From contig NZ_CP101125.1 of NCBI RefSeq assembly GCF_024296925.1, forward strand, positions 3,102,501 through 3,166,500: a stretch of 64,000 bases of DNA. The letters are read 5' to 3'. Within the stretch, counting starts at the first letter, position 1, and every line of letters begins with the position of its first letter. A program made the translations under genes and the position numbers. Below, one piece after another: positions 52,820-61,703 of this stretch. The notes under the pieces were generated by a model, which saw only the letters and a program-made list of their open reading frames with translations, had not been told where the DNA came from and searched no databases. Source of the DNA: Pseudomonas nunensis. Lineage in GTDB: Bacteria; Pseudomonadota; Gammaproteobacteria; Pseudomonadales; Pseudomonadaceae.

Positions 52820-53764
52820 ATGAACGTCATCCTGCCGCCCGAGCCGGGCATCCGTGTCAGCCTCGCCGAGCTGATCGAGATGCGCCATCGGGTGCGCGAA
52901 GTGCAATTGTTCTCCACACCGAGCCAGCGCAGCCCGCTGATCGGCCTGCACCACTCCAAGCTGCGTGGCCGTGGCGTCGATTTCGATCAGGTGCGGGTCT
53001 ATCAGGCCGGCGACGACGTGCGCACCATTGACTGGCGCGTGACCGCCCGCACCCAGGAGCCGCACACCAAACTCTTTCACGAAGAACGCGAGCGACCGAT
53101 TTTCATTATGGTCGAGCAAAGCCGTCGGCTGTTTTTCGGCTCTGGGCTGATGTTCAAATCGGTGCTCGCCGCGCAAGCCGCGAGCCTGATCGGCTGGGCC
53201 GCCCTGGGCCACAACGACCGGGTTGGCGGATTGGTGTTCGGCGACAACGAGCACTACGAAATCAAACCCCGGCGCAGCAAACAAAGCCTGTTGCAATTGC
53301 TCAACCGCTTGGTGCGGGTCAACCAGTCGCTGCACACCGAAAGCGAGCAGAACCGCGATTCGCTGAACCTGGCCCTGCGCCGCGCCCGGGAAGTGTTGCG
53401 TCCCGGCAGTCTGGTGATCGTGATCTGTGACGAGCGCGCACTGACCGAAGGTTCCGAGCAACAACTGAGCCTGCTGTCGCGACATTGCGACCTGTTGCTG
53501 CTGCCGCTGTCCGATCCGCTGGACCACGCCCTGCCCGCCGCCGGGCTTTTACGTTTCGCGGAACGTGGCGCGCAACTGGAACTCGACACGCTGAATTTCG
53601 ACCTGCGCCAAACCTACCGCGCCCAGGCCGAAGAACGCATCGCGCGCTGGGAATTGCTCGCGCAGAAGCTGCGGGTATTGTTGATGCCCCTGAGCACCCA
53701 GAGCGAGATGGTCGAGCAATTGCGTGAATACCTGAACCCACAGAAACCGGGGAAAGGTCGATGA
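52820..53764 (+). CDS. DUF58 protein (VWA-like, MoxR partner)
   Basis: A 314-residue cytoplasmic protein with the DUF58 signature (SPLIGLHHSKLRGRGVDFDQ, RVYQAGDDVRTIDWRVTART) and a VWA-like fold behind it (PIFIMVEQSRRLFFG). The VWA metal site is altered: where DxSxS is expected the sequence reads VEQSRR, so metal-dependent adhesion is doubtful. ATG 52820 starts 6 bp after the MoxR stop; a TTG at 52811 in an overlap is the alternative. It overlaps DUF4381 by 4 bp. Confidence 0.9.
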   Translation: MNVILPPEPGIRVSLAELIEMRHRVREVQLFSTPSQRSPLIGLHHSKLRGRGVDFDQVRVYQAGDDVRTIDWRVTARTQEPHTKLFHEERERPIFIMVEQSRRLFFGSGLMFKSVLAAQAASLIGWAALGHNDRVGGLVFGDNEHYEIKPRRSKQSLLQLLNRLVRVNQSLHTESEQNRDSLNLALRRAREVLRPGSLVIVICDERALTEGSEQQLSLLSRHCDLLLLPLSDPLDHALPAAGLLRFAERGAQLELDTLNFDLRQTYRAQAEERIARWELLAQKLRVLLMPLSTQSEMVEQLREYLNPQKPGKGR

Positions 53765-54255
53765 GCAGTCTCGAACAACTGCAACCGCTGATGACCCCGC
53801 CGCCGATCGGCTTCTGGCCGCCAGCGCCGGGTTGGTGGCTATTGCTGCTGTTGCTGCCGCTGATCGGCTTCGGCCTATGGCAGTTGCGCCGCTTCATTCC
53901 CAACAAACGTCCCATCGTGCGCGCCGAACAACCACTGGACCCGGTGCGCGTCGCCGCCCTCGCCGAACTGGCGCGCATGCCCAAACCCTACGACGGCGCA
54001 CCGGCCGGCGCGTGGCTGCAGCAGCTCAACGGCTTGCTCAAGCGCCTGTGCCGCAACCATTACCCCTACAGCCAGAGCCACACGCTGAATGGCCGCAAAT
54101 GGCTGGCGTTCCTCGACAACCGCTGCCCGGCCGCTGGTTTGACGCGCTGGATGGTGCTGGTGGAAGGCGCCTACAAACCCGAATGCAAACTCGACGACAA
54201 GGCCATCGCCGGCCTGACTCAAGCCGTCGACACCTGGATTCGCAAACATGTTTGA
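53761..54255 (+). CDS. DUF4381 membrane protein
   Basis: A 164-residue protein with one transmembrane helix near the N-terminus (GWWLLLLLLPLIGFGLWQLR, about 24-43) and a cytoplasmic DUF4381 domain (NGLLKRLCRNHYPYSQSHTL; NGRKWLAFLDNRCPAAGL). Members of this family always sit in MoxR-VWA operons. It shares ATGA with the DUF58 stop and overlaps the VWA gene by 8 bp. Confidence 0.9.
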   Translation: MSSLEQLQPLMTPPPIGFWPPAPGWWLLLLLLPLIGFGLWQLRRFIPNKRPIVRAEQPLDPVRVAALAELARMPKPYDGAPAGAWLQQLNGLLKRLCRNHYPYSQSHTLNGRKWLAFLDNRCPAAGLTRWMVLVEGAYKPECKLDDKAIAGLTQAVDTWIRKHV

Positions 54256-55327
54256 GTTCGCCTGGCCGTGGATTTTCGCCCTGCTGCCGCTGCCGTGGCT
54301 GATGCGCCTGGTGCTGCCGGTAGCCGACAGCGGTGAACCGGCGCTCAAAGTCAGTTTTCTCAGCGACCTCGAAGGCCTGACCCGCCGGCGTGCCCGCGCC
54401 AACCTGCCGGCCTGGCGCCAGCAAGCCCCGTTCATTCTGCTGTGGCTGTTGCTGCTGATGGCCGCCGCGCGCCCGCAATGGCTCGGCGAGCCGCTGCCGA
54501 TTGCCGCCAGTGGCCGCGATTTGCTGGTGGCGGTGGACGTGTCCGGCTCGATGGATTTCCCCGACATGCAGTGGCAGGACGAAGACGTCAGCCGCTTGTC
54601 GCTGGTCCAGCATTTGCTCGGGGACTTTCTGGAAAGCCGCGAAGGCGACCGGGTCGGCCTGATCCTGTTCGGCAGCCAGGCCTATTTGCAAGCGCCGCTG
54701 ACTTTTGACCGCCGTACCGTGCGGGTCTGGCTGGATGAAGCGCGGATCGGCATCGCCGGCAAAAACACCGCCATCGGCGATGCCATCGGCTTGGCCCTCA
54801 AGCGATTGCGCATGCGTCCGGCGCAGAGTCGCGTACTGATTCTGGTCACTGACGGCGCCAACAACGGTGGCGAAATCGATCCGCTGACCGCCGCGCGCCT
54901 GGCCGCCAGCGAAGGCGTGAAAATCTACCCGATCGGCATCGGTGCCGATCCGGAACAAAGCGGCACCCTGGGTTTCCTCGGCGTCAATCCAAGCCTGGAC
55001 CTCGATGAACCGGCGCTGAAGGCCATCGCCCAAGCCACCGGCGGCCAGTACTTCCGCGCCCACGACGGCAAGGAGTTGCAGGCGATCAAGGAAACGTTGG
55101 ACAAACTCGAGCCGGTGACCCAGCAACCGACCCAGGCCCGCCCGGCCCAGGCGTTGTATCACTGGCCTCTGGCGCTGGCGTTGCTGTTAAGCATGCTGTT
55201 GGTGGCGCGCGAGCGCTGGCCGGACAATCCGTTGCAACGCTTCCTGAGCAAGGACCTGTTTTTGCAAAGCCAACTGCCGGACTGGCGCCAACGGCTTAAT
55301 CGCCTGCGCCTGCGGAGGCGTCGATGA
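54248..55327 (+). CDS. Membrane-anchored VWA protein (BatA-like)
   Basis: A 359-residue protein with N-terminal helices (5-20 and 58-75) and a C-terminal helix near 305-320; the VWA domain lies between (about 88-295). It keeps an intact MIDAS: DVSGSMD near residue 98, the conserved Thr region (PLTFDRRTVRV) and TDGANNGGEIDP. It should bind protein partners through a divalent metal and face the periplasm or membrane surface. It is coupled to DUF4381 (8 bp) and the next VWA gene (4 bp). Confidence 0.92.
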   Translation: MFEFAWPWIFALLPLPWLMRLVLPVADSGEPALKVSFLSDLEGLTRRRARANLPAWRQQAPFILLWLLLLMAAARPQWLGEPLPIAASGRDLLVAVDVSGSMDFPDMQWQDEDVSRLSLVQHLLGDFLESREGDRVGLILFGSQAYLQAPLTFDRRTVRVWLDEARIGIAGKNTAIGDAIGLALKRLRMRPAQSRVLILVTDGANNGGEIDPLTAARLAASEGVKIYPIGIGADPEQSGTLGFLGVNPSLDLDEPALKAIAQATGGQYFRAHDGKELQAIKETLDKLEPVTQQPTQARPAQALYHWPLALALLLSMLLVARERWPDNPLQRFLSKDLFLQSQLPDWRQRLNRLRLRRRR

Positions 55328-57063
55328 GCGCACTCTGGCCTTACTGGTTCCGCCCTTGGTGGATGCTGCTGTTGCCGCTGCTCGGTTGGTTACTCTGGCA
55401 ACTCTGGCATCGGCAGAAACGCGCCGGGCGCTGGCAGATGATTTTGCCGCCAGCCTTCCACGCCGCGTTGCTCAGTGGTGGCAAAGGCAGTGACAGCAAA
55501 TTGCCGTGGGTTGTGCTCGGCCTGGCGTGGGTGCTGACCGTCGGCGCGCTGCTGGGTCCGAGTTGGGAGCGCGTCGAACAGACCAGCCAGAAACCCGCCG
55601 ATCCGCTGGTGGTGTTGCTGGAGCTGACCCCGGAAATGCTCGCCACCGACAGCCCGCCGACCCGACTGGAACAGGCGCGGCGCAAGCTATTCGATTTGCT
55701 GCAAAGCCGCAGCGATGCGCAGACCGCAATCGTTGTCTACGCCGGCAGCGCCCACACGCTAGTGCCGTTGTCGGATGACCTGTCCACCAGCCGCAATTTG
55801 CTGGACGCGCTCAAGCCTTCGTTGATGCCCGAGGCCGGTCATCGCGCCGATCTGGCGGTGATCAAGGCCCTGACGCTGCTGGATCAAGGCGCCCTCGGCC
55901 AAGGACGGATCCTGCTGATCGGTTCGTCCCTGACCGAACAGGAACGCTTCGGCATCGAGCGTGCGCTGAACGGCAAGTCCACGGAATTCCTGATGCTCGG
56001 CGTCGGTACGCCCGAGGGTGCGCCGGTGGCTCAGGAGGACGGCAGTTTCCTGAAGGATGCCCAGGGCGCGATTCTGGTGCCGCACCTGGATAATCCGGGT
56101 CTGAAAGCCTTCGCCAGCGACTTGGGCGGCCGCTACCACGCGGCACGCCTGGACGATGCCGATCTGGGCGCCCTCGGCCTGCTAGACGGTCCGCGCAACC
56201 TGCGCAACGACGGCCAGACCCTGCGCCTCGACACCTGGGCCGATCAGGGTTATTGGCTGTTGTTGCCACTACTTTTACTGGCGTCCTTTGCCGGGCGTCG
56301 GGGCTGGTTGTTCTGCTTGCCGCTGTTGTTCCTGCTGCCGCAACCAAGCTACGCCTTCGACTTTGAAGACTTGTGGCTGCGTCCGGATCAACGCGGCCTG
56401 CACTTGCTCAATCAGGAGCATCCGGCCGAGGCCGCGCAACATTTCGAAGACCCGCAATGGCAAGGCGTGGCGCTGTATGAGGCCGGCGACTACAGTGGCG
56501 CCGCCCAGCGCTTCGCCCAAGGCAACGATGCGCGGGCGCACTACAATCGGGGGAACGCCCTGGCCAAGAGCGGTGAGCTGGAAGCGGCACTCGACGCCTA
56601 CGATCAAGCCCTGGAGCGGCAGCCGGATTTGCGTCCGGCGCTGACCAACAAGGCGTTGGTGGAAAGCCTGATTAAGCAGAAAGCCACGCCACCGGCGGTT
56701 GAACCGGACAAGTCCGAAGGTGACGAACCGGGAACCGCCAGCGACAGCCCGGCCCCCGGCGCCGCGACCCAGCCGTCGAACAGCGGCGAGGCGAAAACCG
56801 ATGCCCAGCCCAACGCGCCGGACACCGATCAGACGACCACCACGCCGCCACAACCGGGGGCCAACGAGGTGGCGGGCAGCGAGCTCGGGGACGAGCAAAC
56901 CACCACACCACCGCGGCGCCCAGCCAACGATAGTCTTGAAGGCGAACAGGCCCAGGCGCTGGAGCAATGGCTGCGCAAGATCCCGGATGATCCGGGCGAA
57001 CTGCTGCGACGCAAATTCTGGTACGAACAGCAACAACATCAGGATCAGGGAAAAACTCGATGA
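55324..57063 (+). CDS. VWA-TPR membrane protein (BatB/BatC-like fusion)
   Basis: A 579-residue protein: N-terminal helices (about 10-30, 58-78), a VWA-like domain (about 90-290), further helices near 305-345, TPR repeats at about 370-450 (GVALYEAGDYSGAAQRFAQG; HYNRGNALAKSGELEAALDA), then a low-complexity Pro/Thr/Asp-rich tail and a conserved end (EQWLRKIPDDPGELLRRKFW). The VWA metal site is lost: LLELTPEM replaces DxSxS. So BatB and BatC functions are joined here, with the metal site vestigial. Confidence 0.9.
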   Translation: MSALWPYWFRPWWMLLLPLLGWLLWQLWHRQKRAGRWQMILPPAFHAALLSGGKGSDSKLPWVVLGLAWVLTVGALLGPSWERVEQTSQKPADPLVVLLELTPEMLATDSPPTRLEQARRKLFDLLQSRSDAQTAIVVYAGSAHTLVPLSDDLSTSRNLLDALKPSLMPEAGHRADLAVIKALTLLDQGALGQGRILLIGSSLTEQERFGIERALNGKSTEFLMLGVGTPEGAPVAQEDGSFLKDAQGAILVPHLDNPGLKAFASDLGGRYHAARLDDADLGALGLLDGPRNLRNDGQTLRLDTWADQGYWLLLPLLLLASFAGRRGWLFCLPLLFLLPQPSYAFDFEDLWLRPDQRGLHLLNQEHPAEAAQHFEDPQWQGVALYEAGDYSGAAQRFAQGNDARAHYNRGNALAKSGELEAALDAYDQALERQPDLRPALTNKALVESLIKQKATPPAVEPDKSEGDEPGTASDSPAPGAATQPSNSGEAKTDAQPNAPDTDQTTTTPPQPGANEVAGSELGDEQTTTPPRRPANDSLEGEQAQALEQWLRKIPDDPGELLRRKFWYEQQQHQDQGKTR

Positions 57064-58700
57064 CCCGCTTCACCGCTTTCTTGCTCGCCATGCTTTTCTG
57101 GACCGTTCAGGTTCAGGCTGCGGACCTGGTCGCCTCGGTCGACCGCAGTCGCCTGAGTTCCGGCGAAACGGTCGAGCTGACCCTGGAATCCAACGACGTC
57201 ACGCTGTTCGGCAAACCCGACCTCACGCCGCTGGAGCCGGCATTCGAAGTGCGCGGCACCCGCCAGGTCAACCAGTTGACCACGATCAACGGTGACAACC
57301 GCGCCACCACGCGCTGGATCATCACCCTGTTGCCCAAACAAAACGGCAGCGTGGAGATCCCGTCGCTGCAACTGGGCGAAGTGCGCAGTCAGCCGATCAC
57401 TATCCAGGTCGTCGAAAGCGAAACCCAGGACACTAAAAACACTCTGGCGCCGGTGTTTATCGAGGTCAGCCTCGACCAGAGCAGCGTGTACGTGCAGGCC
57501 CAGGCGATCCTGACCTTGCGCATCTACCATTCGGTGTCGCTGTACGACGACAGCAGCCTGACGCCGTTGCAGATTCCCGATGCGCGCATCGAGCAACTCG
57601 GCGATTCGCGCACCTATGAGAAGGTCATTAATGGTCTGCGCCACGGCGTGATCGAAATGCGCTATGCGATCTTTCCCCAGCACAGCGGCGTGTTGAACAT
57701 TCCAACGCAGACGTTCAGCGCGACTTTGGTGGACGTGCAGCCGTCCCCGGACGTGGCCTCCCAAGGGCCGAAACCGGGCAAGTTGCTGCGCGTCAGCTCG
57801 GCCGAAATTCCGCTGACGGTCAAGGCCAAACCCGAGAGTTACCCGGCCGATGCGCCGTGGTTGCCAGCGCGTAGCCTGAGTTTGAGCGAAAGCTGGAGTC
57901 CGGAGCCGGATCACACGCAGGTCGGCGACTCGCTGACCCGCAGCCTGACCCTGAAAGCCGAAGGCCTGGCCAGTTCGCAGTTGCCGCCGCTGCCCGCCAC
58001 CGACATCAACGGCTTGCGCCGCTACCCGGACCAACCGGTGCTGGGCAACCAGAACAGCGAACGCGGGCTGATCGGCAGTCGCGAAGACCGTGAAGCCCTG
58101 GTCCCATCCCACAGCGGTGCCATCGAGTTGCCAACGGTGGACGTAGTCTGGTGGAACACCTTCGAAGATCACCTGGAACACAGCAGCCTGCCGGCGCGGA
58201 CCCTGCAAGTGACGAACAATCCGAGCCTGATGGTCGACACTCCGGCGGGTACTGCGCAAACGAATTTCGCCGCCGACAGCGAAGCGCTGTGGTGGTGGAA
58301 ACTCAGCACCCTGATCCTGGCCTGCACCACCCTGCTCGGCTTCGGCCTGTGGTGGCGCGCCCGCTGGCAACCGGCGATCCTGCGAGCCGCGCAAGCCGGC
58401 CCGAGCCCGCGCACCGTGCTCGACGAGCTCAAGCGCGCCTGCCAGGCCAACGACCCCCACGCCACCCGCCAGGCCCTCGACGCCTGGGCCCGGCAACAAC
58501 CGGAAACCCTGGCCGACATGGCGGCGCGGTTTGTGCCGTTGTCCGACGCCCTCGACGGATTGAACGGCGCGCTGTACAGCGAAACCGGCCAGCATTGGCA
58601 AGGCGAAGACCTGTGGCGCGCGACCCGGGCGATTCCGATCGCCGAGCGGGTGCAGGATCCGGTGGGTGACAGCGGGTTGCCGCCGCTCTATCCGAAGTAA
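57060..58700 (+). CDS. BatD-family exported protein
   Basis: A 546-residue protein with a signal peptide (1-20, ...FWTVQVQA|ADLV), several Ig-like beta domains (DLVASVDRSRLSSGETVELT; VFIEVSLDQSSVYVQAQAIL) and a C-terminal transmembrane helix (about 422-440, LSTLILACTTLLGFGLWW). BatD proteins are periplasmic partners of BatA/BatB in aerotolerance-type operons. It overlaps the VWA-TPR gene by 4 bp (ATGA) and is the last of the operon. Confidence 0.92.
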   Translation: MTRFTAFLLAMLFWTVQVQAADLVASVDRSRLSSGETVELTLESNDVTLFGKPDLTPLEPAFEVRGTRQVNQLTTINGDNRATTRWIITLLPKQNGSVEIPSLQLGEVRSQPITIQVVESETQDTKNTLAPVFIEVSLDQSSVYVQAQAILTLRIYHSVSLYDDSSLTPLQIPDARIEQLGDSRTYEKVINGLRHGVIEMRYAIFPQHSGVLNIPTQTFSATLVDVQPSPDVASQGPKPGKLLRVSSAEIPLTVKAKPESYPADAPWLPARSLSLSESWSPEPDHTQVGDSLTRSLTLKAEGLASSQLPPLPATDINGLRRYPDQPVLGNQNSERGLIGSREDREALVPSHSGAIELPTVDVVWWNTFEDHLEHSSLPARTLQVTNNPSLMVDTPAGTAQTNFAADSEALWWWKLSTLILACTTLLGFGLWWRARWQPAILRAAQAGPSPRTVLDELKRACQANDPHATRQALDAWARQQPETLADMAARFVPLSDALDGLNGALYSETGQHWQGEDLWRATRAIPIAERVQDPVGDSGLPPLYPK

Positions 58701-58836
58701 CTGCCAGAAAGATCGATGTTTAAGCTGCAATCCTGCTTCGCGGACAAATCCTACAGCAGATATAGAATCGACTGACTTCGCCAACGTGTAGATTCACGCA
58801 AAGTCCCGTGCCTTAAAAAGACACAGGGATGCGCGA

Positions 58837-60840
58837 ATGTTCAGTACGGCCAATGACGTTGTTTTCAGTCTCGACATTGCGGGTTTTTCCTACGACCTTC
58901 AGGTTCTTGAATTCCGGGCCAAGGAAGCGCTGAACAGGCCCTACGAGGTCAAGCTCGAACTGGTCAGCGAACACCCCGACCTGGACCTCGAATCGCTGCT
59001 GCATCGCCCGGCGTTCCTGACGTTCGGCCAAGATAATAGCGGCATTCACGGCCAGGTCTATCGAGTCGCGCAAGGCGATTCGGGCAAACGCCTGACCCAC
59101 TATCAAATCTCCCTGACGCCCCGCCTCGCCTATCTCGCGCACCGCCGCAACCAGCGTATTTTCCAACACCTGAGCGTGCCGCAAATCATCGGAAAAGTAC
59201 TGACCGATCACGGCATACAGGCCGACACCTGGCGTTTCCAACTCAGCGCCGAGTACCGACCGCGACTCTACTGCGTGCAATACAACGAATCGGACCTGCA
59301 CTTCATCCAGCGACTGTGCGAGGAAGAAGGTCTGCACTTTCATTTTCAGCACAGCGCCACCGGACACGTGTTGGTGTTTGGTGACGATCAAACGGTGTTC
59401 CCGAAACCCGCTCACCCGACGGCCTATGTTCAGGGCAGCGGCATGGTCGCCGAAGCGTCGGTGATTGATCGTTTTCAGGTCAACCTGGAAACCCGCACTA
59501 CCCACGTCAGCCGCCGGGATTACAACTTCGAAAAGCCGCGCCTGCCGCTCAATAGCGAAAGCACAAGCGCGCAGTTACCCCGCTTGGAGGATTACGCCTT
59601 CCCGGGACAATTCACCGAGCGTGAACGCGGCAATCATCTGGCCAAGCGGACGCTGGAGCGTCATCGCGCCAGTTACCAGCAAGCCCGGGGACGCAGCGAT
59701 CAAAGCGCCCTGCGTAGCGGACACTTCGTCGACATAACCGAACACCCACGCGATGACTGGAATGGATTGTGGCTGCTGACCGAGGTTGAGCATGTCGGAA
59801 AACAACCCCAGGTTCTGGAAGAGTCAATCACTGACGGTAACTCTGATGACGGCTTCAGCCAGGGTTACCGCAATCGGTTCATCGCGACACCCTGGGACGT
59901 GATATTCCGGCCGGCTCTTGAACATCCCAAGCCCCGAGTGACCGGCAACCAGCACGCAGTGGTCACCGGGCCTCCCGGCGAAGAAATCCATTGCGATGAG
60001 TACGGCCGCGTGAAGGTCCACTTGGCGTGGGACCGTGACGGTCAGCACAACGAACATTCAAGTTGCTGGCTGCGCGTCGCCACCGGTTGGGCCGCTGACC
60101 GCTATGGCAGCGTGTTGATCCCGCGAGTCGGCATGGAAGTGCTGGTGGGTTTCAGCGAAGGTGATCCCGACAAACCCTTCGTACTGGGTTGCTTGCCTAA
60201 CGCGGCGACAACCGTTGCGCTGGACCTGCCCACCGAACACACACAAAGCATTTTTCGCAGCCAGAGCAGCCCCGGTGGCGGCGGTTATAACGAGTTGCGC
60301 ATTGAGGACAAAACAGGCGCCGAGGAAATTGCCCTGCGTGCCCAGCGCGATTGGGTTCAGCGGGTGCTCAACGACGAATGTATTCAAGTCGACCACCAGC
60401 GTACGGTCGTAGTCGGCGGCATCGCCAGCCATGACCTGCGCAGCGAAGAACACCACTTCACCCATGGCAACCGCCTCACTGAGCTCAAGCAGGACGACCA
60501 TCTGTTGGTTCAGGGTGACCAACACATTCGCGTCACCAGTCAACGACTCAGCGCCACCGGGCAAATCCACCTCGGCGCTGGGCAACAAGTCGTTATCGAT
60601 GGCGGCGCGCACCTGACCGTCAAGGCTGGCGGCCACTGGCTGACGTTGGGGCCGGACGGCATTTTCAGCAGCGTAGCGATTGTGCAGGGTGGCGCCCCGG
60701 CTGTGGGCATGTCGGCAGCGCCGCTAATGCCGGGCGCGTTGCCCTTGCTGAAGTTGACCTTCGACGCAGCACAACAGCGCCAGGCGCTGGTTTCAACACG
60801 CAGCTCAAGGTGCCTGATTTGCGAGGCCGCCCAAGCATGA
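58837..60840 (+). CDS. vgrG: Type VI secretion VgrG spike protein
   Basis: A 667-residue spike: gp27-like head (about 1-380; LHRPAFLTFGQDNSGIHGQV; HFIQRLCEEEGLHFHFQHS) and gp5-like OB/needle (about 385-560; GEEIHCDEYGRVKVHLAWDR, GYGSVLIPRVGMEV with S/D changes), then a beta-helical tip (ATGQIHLGAGQQVVIDGG). No extra enzymatic domain is visible; the last residues are short (SRCLICEAAQA). It trimerises to cap the Hcp tube. The ATG 58837 follows GGGATG; the next gene overlaps its stop. Confidence 0.94.
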   Translation: MFSTANDVVFSLDIAGFSYDLQVLEFRAKEALNRPYEVKLELVSEHPDLDLESLLHRPAFLTFGQDNSGIHGQVYRVAQGDSGKRLTHYQISLTPRLAYLAHRRNQRIFQHLSVPQIIGKVLTDHGIQADTWRFQLSAEYRPRLYCVQYNESDLHFIQRLCEEEGLHFHFQHSATGHVLVFGDDQTVFPKPAHPTAYVQGSGMVAEASVIDRFQVNLETRTTHVSRRDYNFEKPRLPLNSESTSAQLPRLEDYAFPGQFTERERGNHLAKRTLERHRASYQQARGRSDQSALRSGHFVDITEHPRDDWNGLWLLTEVEHVGKQPQVLEESITDGNSDDGFSQGYRNRFIATPWDVIFRPALEHPKPRVTGNQHAVVTGPPGEEIHCDEYGRVKVHLAWDRDGQHNEHSSCWLRVATGWAADRYGSVLIPRVGMEVLVGFSEGDPDKPFVLGCLPNAATTVALDLPTEHTQSIFRSQSSPGGGGYNELRIEDKTGAEEIALRAQRDWVQRVLNDECIQVDHQRTVVVGGIASHDLRSEEHHFTHGNRLTELKQDDHLLVQGDQHIRVTSQRLSATGQIHLGAGQQVVIDGGAHLTVKAGGHWLTLGPDGIFSSVAIVQGGAPAVGMSAAPLMPGALPLLKLTFDAAQQRQALVSTRSSRCLICEAAQA

Positions 60841-61703
60841 TGCGCTCGATCGCACTGCCGACAGACTTGCCCTGGAATGATCAAACGGCCTATGTGTTGC
60901 TGGACGGCGCGACCTTCCGCCAGTTGCCGGAGCGCTTGAAACAGCTGAGTCCCGGAGTCAGCACTGTTGCGCTATACGACTGCCCGCCCTTCACCGAGCT
61001 GCAGGATATCTCGCCGCTATTAGCGGTGATCGAACACCCGGACGCGCCGGTTTTTCAGTTCTATCTGGAGCATGCGCACGAGGAATGGGGCGTGCTGTTG
61101 TTCAGTTCCGCGCCGGCACATGGCGTCGCGCAACACTTGCGCAAACTGCTGACGGTTGAATTGCCGGAAGGCCTGCCGGTCATCCTGCGCCTGGCCGACT
61201 CCGCCGTGGCGGGGGCCCTGTTTGGCAGCAGTGATCCGCGTTTGTTTGGCCCTGTGTCCTGTGTGGTGACGCCCGATAGCGTCAGCGCCAATTGGCATCG
61301 CCACCAACCTCGAGTGTCCGGGTGCCCTGAGCTGCCGACGCCCTATCGCCTGAGTCCTGAACAGAACTCAGCGCTGGACCACGCCGATCGTCGCCGCGTA
61401 CTGCTCCAACTCGATGCTCATCTGCTGCGCTACTTCCCCGAACGTCAGCGCGGCGGAACCGTGGCCCAGCGCTGGCCGACCCTTGAACAGCTATTCGAGG
61501 AGGCCAAGGCCCTGAGGTTAAGCAGCCAATCCGAATTGTTCTACTACGCCAACGTCATGGCCTGGCTGGACGGATCGCCGCTCGACCAGCATCCGCACAT
61601 CGATCGGTTACTCCATACGCCATCGCTGCAATCACCCGGCGAGCGCGTTGCGCTGGCCGCTGACCTCGCCCACCAATGGGCTATCCAACGGGGCCGCCCA
61701 TGA
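60837..61703 (+). CDS. DUF4123 T6SS adaptor / chaperone
   Basis: A 288-residue adaptor (MMRSIALPTDLPWNDQTAYV) with the DUF4123 signature: a YVLLDG start block, DSAVAGALFGSSDPRLFGPV in the middle, and a helical C-terminal half. DUF4123 proteins (Tap/TEC) load an effector onto its VgrG. ATG 60837 overlaps the vgrG stop by 4 bp, and its own stop overlaps the effector start (ATGA), so the three genes are coupled. Confidence 0.9.
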   Translation: MMRSIALPTDLPWNDQTAYVLLDGATFRQLPERLKQLSPGVSTVALYDCPPFTELQDISPLLAVIEHPDAPVFQFYLEHAHEEWGVLLFSSAPAHGVAQHLRKLLTVELPEGLPVILRLADSAVAGALFGSSDPRLFGPVSCVVTPDSVSANWHRHQPRVSGCPELPTPYRLSPEQNSALDHADRRRVLLQLDAHLLRYFPERQRGGTVAQRWPTLEQLFEEAKALRLSSQSELFYYANVMAWLDGSPLDQHPHIDRLLHTPSLQSPGERVALAADLAHQWAIQRGRP

